This document shows, in pieces, positions 9,047 through 15,998 of a stretch of DNA of 44,270 bases. The DNA lies in NCBI GenBank assembly GCA_964416065.1, contig CAYQCL010000019.1, forward strand, positions 1-44,270, given 5' to 3'. Under the pieces are notes generated by a model. That model saw nothing but the letters and a program-made list of their open reading frames with translations, did not search any database and had not been told where the DNA came from. This stretch comes from Limiplasma sp964416065. Lineage in GTDB: Bacteria > Bacillota > Clostridia > Christensenellales > Aristaeellaceae. Position 1 is the stretch's first letter. The number at the start of each line of letters is the position of its first letter. The position numbers and the translations under genes are program-made.

Positions 9047-10699
9047 TCACTCCACAGATACAAGATAATAGTACAACGGCTGACCGCCCATCTGTATATC
9101 CACGTCGCAATCATCGTACATCTCGGCCAGTTCATCCGTCAGCGCTTGGGCGTCCGCCTCGGCGGTATCCTTGCCATAATAGACGGTAATCAGCTCGTCG
9201 TCCTCCGTGACGATTTCCTTCATCAGGTCACGGGTCACATCATGAATGCTGCTTCCGACCGTCTGGATTTTGCCGTTGTAGAGGCCGATAATATCGCCCT
9301 CCTTGATATGCATGTCATCCAGATCCGTATCGCGCACGGCGTAGGTCACGGTACCGGTACGCACGCTCTGGGCAGCCTCCTCCATATGAGCCTTGTTTTC
9401 CTCGACCGACTGCTCCGCCTGGAAGGCCACCGCCGCCGCGATGCCCATCGCGACGTTTTTGGTGGGGATAACGATGACCTGCTTATCCTCGCACAGCTCA
9501 GCCGCCTGCTGGGCCGCGAGGATAACATTGCCATTGTTGGGCAGCACGAAAACGGTCTTGGCGTGCGTCTTTTCAATCGCCTCGGACAAATCCTCGATCG
9601 AGGGGTTCATCGTCTGCCCTCCCTCGACCACATGATCAACGAGAAGATCGGCAAAGATGCGGTTAAAGCCGTCGCCTAAGGATACGGCCACCATGCCATA
9701 ATCCTTTATCGGCGTTTCTTCCTCGGCCTTTTTTTCCGCGGCCGCCTGATTTTCACGCCGCTGCTGCACCATGTTTTCAATTTTCAACTTGATCAGCTCG
9801 CCCAAACTCAGGCCGTATTCCAGCGCCTTACCGGGCTCGTTGGTATGGACATGCACCTTAACCAGACTCAAATCGCCCACCACCAGCACGCAGTCGCCGA
9901 TACGGTTGAGGCGGCGGCGGAAGGAGTCGATATCCTCCGCGAGAATATCGGGATAGAGATTCTGGATCGAAAATTCGGTGCAGTAGGCAAACTTGATCTC
10001 ACCAATCGCGTTGTGATCGTCCTCAAAGGTCGTCTCTCCATCCGCCGCGAGATCCATTTGCTCCTCCGGCACTTCCTCGCCGCGCAGACACGCCGCGTAT
10101 CCCATATAAATGAACAGAAGGCCGCGTCCACCCGCGTCCACCACGCCCGCCTGTGTCAGAGCGGGCAGCATTTGCTGCGTCTTTTTAAGGATGCTTTCGC
10201 CGGTGGTCAGGATGTTCTTGAACAGCGCGTCATAATCGTCCGGCGCGCGATCCGCCTGCTTGACCGCCTCCTCGGCGATTACGCGGGCGACGGTTAGAAT
10301 CGTGCCCTCCTTGGGCTTCATAACCGCCTTGTAAGCCGTTTCCGCGCCTCGCTTGAGCGCGGCCGCAAACTGCTGGGGCGTGATGCGATCCACGCCCTCC
10401 AAAGCGCGCGAAAAGCCGCGATAAAGCTGCGAGGTGATTACACCGCTGTTTCCGCGCGCGCCTCTGAGCGCACCCTTGGCCAGCGCCGCGGCGGCCTCGC
10501 CCGCGCTCAGATATTCCTTCTGATTGACTTCCTTAGTCGCCGAGGTCATGGTCAGGCTCATATTCGTTCCTGTGTCACCGTCTGGCACGGGGAAAACATT
10601 TAAAGCATCAACCGCTTCGCGATTCTTTTCCAGCATAGCGGCGCCGGTGACGACCATATCACGCAACAGCACACCGTCAATGGTTTTGGTCTGTATCAA
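9047..10699 (-). CDS. DAK2/DegV-type kinase, YloV/FakA-like (fatty acid kinase A family)
   Basis: FakA-type proteins phosphorylate fatty acids presented by a DegV-family (FakB) partner; older annotation calls them dihydroxyacetone-kinase-like. The product has 550 residues, equal to known FakA length. The N-terminal DhaL/DAK2 domain (about 1-200) shows the Mg-ATP aspartates D40 and D42 in NVFPVPDGDTGTN and the RGARGNSGV loop. The rest matches the YloV C-terminal region (VLPNNGNVILAAQQAAEL). The TTG at 10699 is chosen because GGAGG lies 7 bases upstream. No fakB/degV gene is nearby. It lies between asp23/yloU and recG, as in Bacillus. Confidence 0.9.
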   Translation of the reverse strand: MIQTKTIDGVLLRDMVVTGAAMLEKNREAVDALNVFPVPDGDTGTNMSLTMTSATKEVNQKEYLSAGEAAAALAKGALRGARGNSGVITSQLYRGFSRALEGVDRITPQQFAAALKRGAETAYKAVMKPKEGTILTVARVIAEEAVKQADRAPDDYDALFKNILTTGESILKKTQQMLPALTQAGVVDAGGRGLLFIYMGYAACLRGEEVPEEQMDLAADGETTFEDDHNAIGEIKFAYCTEFSIQNLYPDILAEDIDSFRRRLNRIGDCVLVVGDLSLVKVHVHTNEPGKALEYGLSLGELIKLKIENMVQQRRENQAAAEKKAEEETPIKDYGMVAVSLGDGFNRIFADLLVDHVVEGGQTMNPSIEDLSEAIEKTHAKTVFVLPNNGNVILAAQQAAELCEDKQVIVIPTKNVAMGIAAAVAFQAEQSVEENKAHMEEAAQSVRTGTVTYAVRDTDLDDMHIKEGDIIGLYNGKIQTVGSSIHDVTRDLMKEIVTEDDELITVYYGKDTAEADAQALTDELAEMYDDCDVDIQMGGQPLYYYLVSVE

Positions 10700-10725
10700 A
10701 GGTCTTTCCTCCCGACACATTGTTA

Positions 10726-11163
10726 TCAGACGCGAACGCCTTCAACCGAGATATTGACACGGCGAACCTTCACGCCCGTCATGCTTTCCAGCTTGTAACG
10801 TACCGTCTCCACGATGGTTTTGCAAACCTCCGCGATGGAAATGCCGTATTCGACAATGATGAACAAATCCACATCCAGCATATCATCCACCAGCTTGAGC
10901 TGCACGCCCTTGGACAGATTTTCACGTCCAAGCCACTGCACCAGCCCGTCCTTGGCCCGCTTGCTGGACATGGCGACGATACCATAGCATTCCAGCGCCG
11001 CATAGCCGACGACCTTAAGCATCACATCCTCGGTGATATAGATCGTGCCGACGTCGTTTTTGATCTTGCACTCCATAAAGTCCTGCGCCTCCTTGCGCGG
11101 CGGAAGACCGCCCACAATGCTGACCTGGTCGCTTATGCACAACAGATCAGGATAATTATACAT
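10726..11163 (-). CDS. Asp23/Gls24 family envelope stress protein (YloU-like)
   Basis: This is a small alkaline-shock-protein family member thought to act at the membrane face in envelope stress. The core begins DVGTIYITEDVMLKVVGYAALECYGIVAM, followed by LKLVDDMLDVDLFIIVEYGISIAEV and a typical VNISVEGVRV end. The reading from the ATG at 11163 gives 145 residues, with GGAG 6 bases upstream. The family is usually near 115-120 residues, and a second ATG at 11076 with AAGGAGG 11 bases upstream would give 116. The start is therefore open. It is the first gene of the yloU-yloV-recG run. The 11164-11340 stretch upstream shows no clear promoter for it. Confidence 0.9.
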   Translation of the reverse strand: MYNYPDLLCISDQVSIVGGLPPRKEAQDFMECKIKNDVGTIYITEDVMLKVVGYAALECYGIVAMSSKRAKDGLVQWLGRENLSKGVQLKLVDDMLDVDLFIIVEYGISIAEVCKTIVETVRYKLESMTGVKVRRVNISVEGVRV

Positions 11164-11344
11164 GATTGTCTCCGTTTTCGCAACTCATATCCGCAAGGTT
11201 TTCCCAGACGAATTGTTACACCTTCACGATTTTTCCTGATTTTGGAACGGTGTTTCATTCCATCATGCCGCTTGGCGCGACATAGGGTATGGATGCTTAT
11301 GGCAATCATCCGCCATTTTTCAATTTTGTCCGCTGCCGCTTCTG

Positions 11345-11372
11345 TTTACAAAGGGGCGATATGTGATATAAT
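11345..11372 (+). promoter_or_regulatory. SigA-type promoter with extended -10
   Basis: TTTACA (11345-11350), 16 bases, TATAAT (11367-11372), with TGA directly before the -10 box. It drives the membrane protein gene at 11433. A small hairpin (GCCTGC 11381-11386 with GCAGGC 11394-11399) lies in the 5' untranslated region. Confidence 0.7.
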
Positions 11373-11432
11373 AAGGAAGAGCCTGCGTTTTTGGCAGGCC
11401 GGAAAAGTCTCGGTTACGCAAGGAGATGCAGC

Positions 11433-13103
11433 ATGAACGAGAACCGAATGAAATATGCCTCCACCCCAACCTATGGGATGCAGAAGCGCGGCTTTTTTAA
11501 GAAGGCCCCCATTCGTCAGGCTCCTGAAGCGCCCGATTTTTCAAAAGCGCCCGCCCCCATGCCGGTGCTTCAGCAGCAGGGCGCGATGAGCGCGCAACCC
11601 ATGCCTTTTTCCCAACCGGCGACACCCGCCGGCGCTGCGGTTCCTACACCGTCCTATTTTTCAGCGGTCGTGCAGCCGCCCCAGCAGTCTCCCTATGCCT
11701 CGTATGCCTCGCCGATGGGAGGCCTTCAGCCACCGTTTTACTCGGGTGCGTCGTTTGTCCAGCCGCAGGTCTCACAGTCCCCGCCGCTTGGCAACAGCGC
11801 CCCGCCCCTCTCCTCCTCCACGAGCGGTTTTTCACCACGCGCGCAGGGCTATGTGCCCCCTGTGAACCAGCCGCAGCCGGCCGTTCCGTCCATTCAGCCC
11901 GCCCCCTTCGGCGGGCAGTCGCCCGCTCCCTTTCAGAGCGTTCCCTTTCAACCGCAGGGGGTCCCCTTTTCACAGACGCCTCCTGCTGCTCCTCAGCAGA
12001 TGGGCTTTGTCCCGACGCCCCCCATGCAGCAGGGGAACGCCCCATTTACGCTGCGTACCTCTCCCAAGCCTCCAAAGGAGCGTACCCCGCTTAACGCGGA
12101 CAAGCTGTGGGCGGGATTTCTCTTCGGCTTTCTGCCGATCGCTTTCATCGCATGTCTTTTCGTTCCCCAGTCTCTTTTCTTCCTTCGTTATATTTTTCTC
12201 GGTCTGTGTGTGGTTGGCCTGGGCGGAATGTGGTACCGCCAGATGTACGGCTCCACGACCCGCCTGATCGTGAGCATGGCGTATGTGGCGCTTTGCATTG
12301 TGCTTCTCGCCATGACGATGCAGGGAGGCCGCGACGCGCGGCAGCAGGCTAGTCCCGTATCCGCCGGGTCGACGGTTCAGGAGACTCTGTTGCCGGATGA
12401 CTCACTGGGGGAGGCCAATCCCCAGCAGCCGCTGGAGGCTGAGCCCACCCCGTCGCTGGCCGACTCCGGCCCCTCTCAGGCGCAGCTCCGCCTGGAAAGC
12501 TTTATGACGCTATGGCAGGTCAACAACACGCAGGAAATGGTCAGCTTTGTGCAGCCCAGCTGGGCAAGCGAGCAGGAAAATCCATCTACCTCACTGTTCA
12601 TGGTGCTGTCAAACCGCACGCCTGAGGAATTCACGATCGAAGAGGTTTCCGGCTCCGATCAGGACAGCAGCCGTACCGTCACCATGACAGCCCTCATCAA
12701 TAAAAACGATGGTAAGGATCCTGTCTTGTATCGCTTCATGGTGTTGATGGTCCAGGAGGGCAACGAATGGTATGTCGATCCCAACTCACTGGCGACCAAC
12801 GACAAGATTACCGAGTCGGATGAAAACGTTGTCAACGACCTGTCGGTAGCCGCCGCGACGGCCACGCCCCGAACCACCGTCACCCCCGCTCCACCGGCTG
12901 ACACGACGCTGTATTACAACGTCAACGGGGGCAGCCTCTACCACCTTGATCCCTACTGCTCCAGTGTGGACGATGCCTATCTGCCTCTTACCGGCACCTT
13001 CTCCTACGCCGAGTTGTCCTCCTATATGAACGGCACCATCAAAACCCTTTCTCCCTGCCTAAAGTGCGGCGCGCCCACCAGCACGCTTTCGGACAGCGAA
13101 TAA
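11433..13103 (+). CDS. Large proline-rich membrane protein with C-terminal His/Cys cluster, unknown function
   Basis: Not recognised as a known gene. The protein has 556 residues. Residues 1-220 are a disordered Pro/Gln/Ser-rich arm. Three hydrophobic segments follow at about 225-310 (FLFGFLPIAFIACLFVP, YIFLGLCVVGLGGMWY, LIVSMAYVALCIVLLAM). A Ser/Pro linker precedes a folded region of about 130 residues (QLRLESFMTLWQVNNTQEM onward). The last 60 residues contain H504, C509, C542 and C545 in a YYNVNGGSLYH...PCLKC arrangement. This resembles the small metal-binding module found after nucleases and Ada-like proteins, and may bind zinc outside the cell. ATG 11433 has AAGGAG 7 bases upstream. A ybaK remnant follows 21 bases later. 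Confidence 0.8.
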   Translation: MNENRMKYASTPTYGMQKRGFFKKAPIRQAPEAPDFSKAPAPMPVLQQQGAMSAQPMPFSQPATPAGAAVPTPSYFSAVVQPPQQSPYASYASPMGGLQPPFYSGASFVQPQVSQSPPLGNSAPPLSSSTSGFSPRAQGYVPPVNQPQPAVPSIQPAPFGGQSPAPFQSVPFQPQGVPFSQTPPAAPQQMGFVPTPPMQQGNAPFTLRTSPKPPKERTPLNADKLWAGFLFGFLPIAFIACLFVPQSLFFLRYIFLGLCVVGLGGMWYRQMYGSTTRLIVSMAYVALCIVLLAMTMQGGRDARQQASPVSAGSTVQETLLPDDSLGEANPQQPLEAEPTPSLADSGPSQAQLRLESFMTLWQVNNTQEMVSFVQPSWASEQENPSTSLFMVLSNRTPEEFTIEEVSGSDQDSSRTVTMTALINKNDGKDPVLYRFMVLMVQEGNEWYVDPNSLATNDKITESDENVVNDLSVAAATATPRTTVTPAPPADTTLYYNVNGGSLYHLDPYCSSVDDAYLPLTGTFSYAELSSYMNGTIKTLSPCLKCGAPTSTLSDSE

Positions 13104-13124
13104 CCTACACGAGAGGCCATAGAA

Positions 13125-13590
13125 GTGGAAAAAACGAACGTTATGCGCATTTGGGACAGTCAAAAGCTGCCATACGTTCCATATAGCTATCCCCACAACG
13201 GCGTTAAGCGGGATGAGGGTAGCCGAGCTTCTTCATCAGGATCCGACGCATGTATTCAAAACCCTCGTCACGGTCTTCGCCAGCAAGCAAAACTATGTGT
13301 TTGTGATCCCCGTCGGGGAAGAGCTTTCCCTCAAAAAAGCGGCCTCCGCCATTGGCGAAAAAAGCATTGAAATGCTTAAGAGCAAGGAACTTCTGCCCCC
13401 GACCGGCTATGTCCATGGCGGCTGCTCTCCCATTGGCATGAAAAAGCCCTTTCCCACCGTGATTGACGAGACGGTTGAGTTGTGCGAGACAATCCTTTTC
13501 AGCGCCGGAAAAATCGGCTTTCAGATAGAAATGAAACCGAAGGATCTGTGGCGCGTCGTGAATTACACCGTTGCCGATCTGACACTCTGA
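13125..13590 (+). pseudogene. ybaK: YbaK/ProX-type aminoacyl-tRNA deacylase, split by a frameshift
   Basis: The family hydrolyses mischarged tRNAs (YbaK acts on Cys-tRNA-Pro). A GTG start at 13125 gives the expected N-terminus (MEKTNVMRIWDSQKLPYVPY). The expected continuation ALSGMRVAELLHQDP...VFKTLVT, then VIPVGEELSLKKAA and GGCSPIGMKKPFPT, is in the +1 frame. The two frames overlap, and the break falls near 13195-13205, where one extra base or two missing bases would restore a protein of normal length. An internal ATG at 13213 would give a 125-residue protein lacking about 30 N-terminal residues. This may be a real lesion or an assembly error. The gene precedes the aldolase by 33 bases. Confidence 0.8.
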
Positions 13591-13623
13591 TAACGACCAT
13601 ACAAAGGAAAGGGAGGAATCCAT

Positions 13624-14430
13624 ATGTCCGACGCGCAGTACTATCCGACTGACACCGAGGCCAAAAGGCTGATCATTGATATCGGTCGCCGGATGTATCA
13701 AAAAAACTTCGTCGCGGCCAACGATGGAAACATCAGCTGCAAGGTCGCGGACGACGTTCTATGGGCGACGCCTACCGGCGTTTCCAAGGGCTTTATGACC
13801 GAAGACATGCTGGTAAAGATGACCACGGACGGCGTCGTGCTTGAGCAGGGTGAGCGCGGCCCTTCCAGCGAGATCAAAATGCACCTGCGCGTTTATAAAG
13901 AAAATCCCTACGCGCGCGGCGTCTGTCATGCCCATCCGCCGATCAGTACCTCCTATGCCATCGCCGGGATCGGACTGGACAGGGCTATCTATCCCGAGGC
14001 GTTCGTCAATCTTGGCACCGTTCCCTGCGTTCATTACGAAGCGCCGGGCTCACAGGGGATTCCGGATAGTATCGCCCCTTATTGCCGCACTCACAACGCG
14101 GTTCTCCTGGCCAATCATGGAGCGGTGGCCTGGGGCCCCTCCGTCATGGAGGCATGGTATCGGCTGGAGTCCGTCGAGCATTATGCCATGGTCATGATGT
14201 ATACGGACGGTCTCATTGGCAAGGCGAATTTTCTCAGCTATGATCAGCTTCGCGAGCTGGTCGCCATACGCGCCCGCCTGGGTGTCACCGGCGGAGGAAT
14301 TCCGCCCTGCGTGGTCAAGGAAACGAATACCTGTGACGCTGTCGAAGAGGGGACCCTTGAAAGGCCAATTCTTCTAACCTCGAGACGGCGTTCCCGTCCG
14401 CGCGCGCGCCGCTCCCGCCGTCTATATTGA
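13624..14430 (+). CDS. Class II aldolase/adducin family protein, likely 5-deoxypentulose-phosphate aldolase
   Basis: This is a zinc-dependent aldolase of the fuculose-phosphate aldolase type, 268 residues. Visible residues are E83 (SSEIKMH), H102 and H104 (CHAHPP) and H165 (LLANHGAVAWG), the usual acid and metal ligands, plus NDGNIS at 34-39. It sits 28 bases before mtnA. This pair is known from the DHAP shunt, where 5-methylthio- or 5-deoxy-ribulose-1-phosphate is cleaved to dihydroxyacetone phosphate and an aldehyde, so that role is inferred. The last 20 residues or so are Arg-rich (TSRRRSRPRARRSRRLY), unlike the family. They are encoded across an 8-base inverted repeat (14393-14400 with 14416-14423), suggesting an added or frameshifted tail. 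Confidence 0.9.
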   Translation: MSDAQYYPTDTEAKRLIIDIGRRMYQKNFVAANDGNISCKVADDVLWATPTGVSKGFMTEDMLVKMTTDGVVLEQGERGPSSEIKMHLRVYKENPYARGVCHAHPPISTSYAIAGIGLDRAIYPEAFVNLGTVPCVHYEAPGSQGIPDSIAPYCRTHNAVLLANHGAVAWGPSVMEAWYRLESVEHYAMVMMYTDGLIGKANFLSYDQLRELVAIRARLGVTGGGIPPCVVKETNTCDAVEEGTLERPILLTSRRRSRPRARRSRRLY

Positions 14431-14458
14431 GGAACCACGAAAGAAGGAGGAAGCCTCC

Positions 14459-15556
14459 ATGGAAGAAAAGAGCATCATGCGGTATGAAACGGTTGCGTTG
14501 GATGATGAGCGGGATGCCCTTGTCATCGTCGATCAGACAAAGCTGCCCAATGAGGTCGAGATTTTGCGCCTTACTGAACAAAAGGAGATCTGGGAAGCGA
14601 TCTATCTGCTAAAGGTGCGCGGCGCCCCTGCGATCGGCGTAGCAGCCGGCTTTGGCATCTATCTGGCGGCAAAGCACATCAAGGCGCGCGGATTCGACGA
14701 TTTCTATGAACAGTTCAAGGCCGCGAAGGAATATCTCAACGCCTCGCGTCCGACGGCCGTCAACCTTTCCTGGGCGCTGAAGCGCATGGAAAATATCGTT
14801 GTATCCAATCGCGACAAGTCCATCGAGGAAATTAAGGTGCTCCTGCATAAGGAGTGTATCGCTATCAAGGATGAGGATGTGTGGATGTGCCGACAAATCG
14901 GCACATACGGCCTTAGCCTGATCAAGGACGGGGATGGCATCCTTACGCACTGTAACGCGGGCCAGCTCGCCACGTCCAGATATGGCACGGCGCTCGCGCC
15001 GATCCATCTGGGACGCGAACGCGGCATGAATTTCCGCGTCTTTACTGACGAAACCCGTCCGTTGCTTCAGGGCGCGCGCCTGTCCGCGTTTGAAATGATG
15101 GCCGACGGCGTTGATACGACCGTGATCTGTGACAACATGGCCTCGCAGGTGATGAAAAACGGCTGGATAAACGCCGTGTTTGTCGGCTGCGACCGTGTCG
15201 CCGCCAACGGGGACGCTTGCAACAAGATCGGCACCTCAGGCGTCGCCATTTTGGCGAAATACTACGGAATTCCCTTCTACGTGCTCGGCCCGACCTCCAC
15301 CATCGATATGTCCATCGCGAGCGGGGAGGAAATTCCCATTGAGCAGCGTCCCGCCGCCGAGGTGACCGATATGTGGTACAAAAAGCGCATGGCGCCCGAG
15401 GGCGTCAAGGTTTATAACCCCGCGTTCGATGTGACCAGTCATGAGCTGATCAGCGGTATCGTCACAGAATATGGCATTGCCCGCCCACCATATGTGGAAA
15501 GCCTGCGAGATATCTTTGAAAGAAAGGCGACCGGAAGCGGACGGCAGGGCCGATAG
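14459..15556 (+). CDS. mtnA: S-methyl-5-thioribose-1-phosphate isomerase MtnA (eIF-2B alpha-like)
   Basis: MtnA converts 5-methylthioribose-1-phosphate, and in some bacteria 5-deoxyribose-1-phosphate, to the ribulose form. The protein has 365 residues. The active-site pair is visible: C165 in ILTHCNAGQLAT and D245 in FVGCDRVAANGD, followed by NKIGTSGVAILAK. The RGAPAIG segment at 54-60 is typical. AAGGAGG lies 8 bases before the ATG at 14459. No kinase, nucleosidase or the mtnW-X-D genes of the classical methionine salvage cycle follow. With the aldolase directly upstream, a short salvage route ending at C3 plus aldehyde is more likely than full methionine regeneration. Confidence 0.95.
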   Translation: MEEKSIMRYETVALDDERDALVIVDQTKLPNEVEILRLTEQKEIWEAIYLLKVRGAPAIGVAAGFGIYLAAKHIKARGFDDFYEQFKAAKEYLNASRPTAVNLSWALKRMENIVVSNRDKSIEEIKVLLHKECIAIKDEDVWMCRQIGTYGLSLIKDGDGILTHCNAGQLATSRYGTALAPIHLGRERGMNFRVFTDETRPLLQGARLSAFEMMADGVDTTVICDNMASQVMKNGWINAVFVGCDRVAANGDACNKIGTSGVAILAKYYGIPFYVLGPTSTIDMSIASGEEIPIEQRPAAEVTDMWYKKRMAPEGVKVYNPAFDVTSHELISGIVTEYGIARPPYVESLRDIFERKATGSGRQGR

Positions 15557-15611
15557 GGACGCATACGGTCGCGTGTCAGGGAATCGACAAGGGATGGGGC
15601 AGGGGCTTCCA

Positions 15612-15706
15612 GGGCTTGAGGCAAAGACTCAAAGGCCTTGCGTCACAGCGCTTTCAAGCGGGAGGCCTCCAGCCCATGCGTATCTATGAGATTATCGACC
15701 GTCTCA
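15612..15706. repeat. Intergenic repeat element B
   Basis: The block at 15636-15664 (CCTTGCGTCACAGCG then CTTTCAAGCGGGAG) matches the core at 33260-33289 and 35621-35650 with few changes. It is enclosed by near-complementary arms GGGCTTGAGGC (15612-15622) and GCCTCCAGCCC (15664-15674). The tail TATCTATGAGATTATCGACC (15681-15700) resembles the tail of element A. It lies between mtnA and the metNIQ promoter; the rest of 15557-15772 holds nothing else I recognise. Confidence 0.7.
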
Positions 15707-15772
15707 CATGTTCGCATGATGTTTTTTCACTGTTTTTCCGATGGACGGAAGAATGTTTTTGGGGAAAAGCGG

Positions 15773-15801
15773 TTGACAAGCCTTTCAAACTGTGGTATGA
15801 T
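15773..15801 (+). promoter_or_regulatory. Consensus SigA promoter for the metNIQ leader
   Basis: TTGACA (15773-15778), exactly 17 bases, TATGAT (15796-15801). Transcription should begin near 15808, about 30 bases before the leader peptide start. Confidence 0.88.
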
Positions 15802-15837
15802 TCCGACAATTCAAGCGACGGAAGGGAGGAGTCGAAT

Positions 15838-15918
15838 GTGATGAACCTATGTGCCATGCGAATGACCATGATGTGCGCGTGCGATTCCAGCCCGTGCTGT
15901 TTGTGTTGCGTCGCTTGA
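15838..15918 (+). CDS. Cys/Met-rich leader peptide of the metNIQ operon
   Basis: This is a short translated frame with a strong ribosome site (GGGAGGA at 15824-15830) and a GTG at 15838 directly followed by ATG at 15841. Read from the ATG, the peptide has 25 residues. Seven are cysteine (4, 12, 14, 19, 20, 22, 23) and five methionine (1, 6, 8, 10, 11), ending CCLCCVA. Tandem Cys codons TGC-TGT and TGT-TGC sit at 15895-15900 and 15904-15909. The stop at 15916-15918 lies 17 bases before a strong intrinsic terminator, and metN begins after that. The arrangement is that of an amino-acid attenuation leader, with cysteine the most likely sensed amino acid. I know of no described leader with this sequence. 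Confidence 0.8.
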   Translation: MMNLCAMRMTMMCACDSSPCCLCCVA

Positions 15919-15935
15919 TGGTCATTTCATGAGTT

Positions 15936-15970
15936 AAGCCCGCTTCGCAAGTGCGCGAAGCGGGCTTTTT
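15936..15970 (+). terminator. Attenuator terminator between leader peptide and metN
   Basis: Arms 15936-15948 and 15955-15967 (AAGCCCGCTTCGC and its complement) form a perfect 13-bp stem with a six-base loop, and the run of T reaches 15970. metN starts 29 bases later, so read-through must be controlled. Upstream, 15811-15820 is complementary to 15909-15918 and 15861-15869 to 15918-15926. These offer alternative folds that a ribosome stalled in the leader could change. Confidence 0.88.
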
Positions 15971-15998
15971 CATGACTTAATAAAGAAAGGATGACGTC

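Noticed and set aside
13204..13701. A minus-strand frame across the ybaK break
   Set aside because: The plus strand shows conserved YbaK motifs on both sides of the break; the minus frame has no family resemblance.
15556..15998. SAM riboswitch upstream of metNIQ
   Set aside because: None of the conserved S-box core segments (for example the AGAGGxGGAGGGA-type region) is present. The leader peptide and terminator explain the region better.
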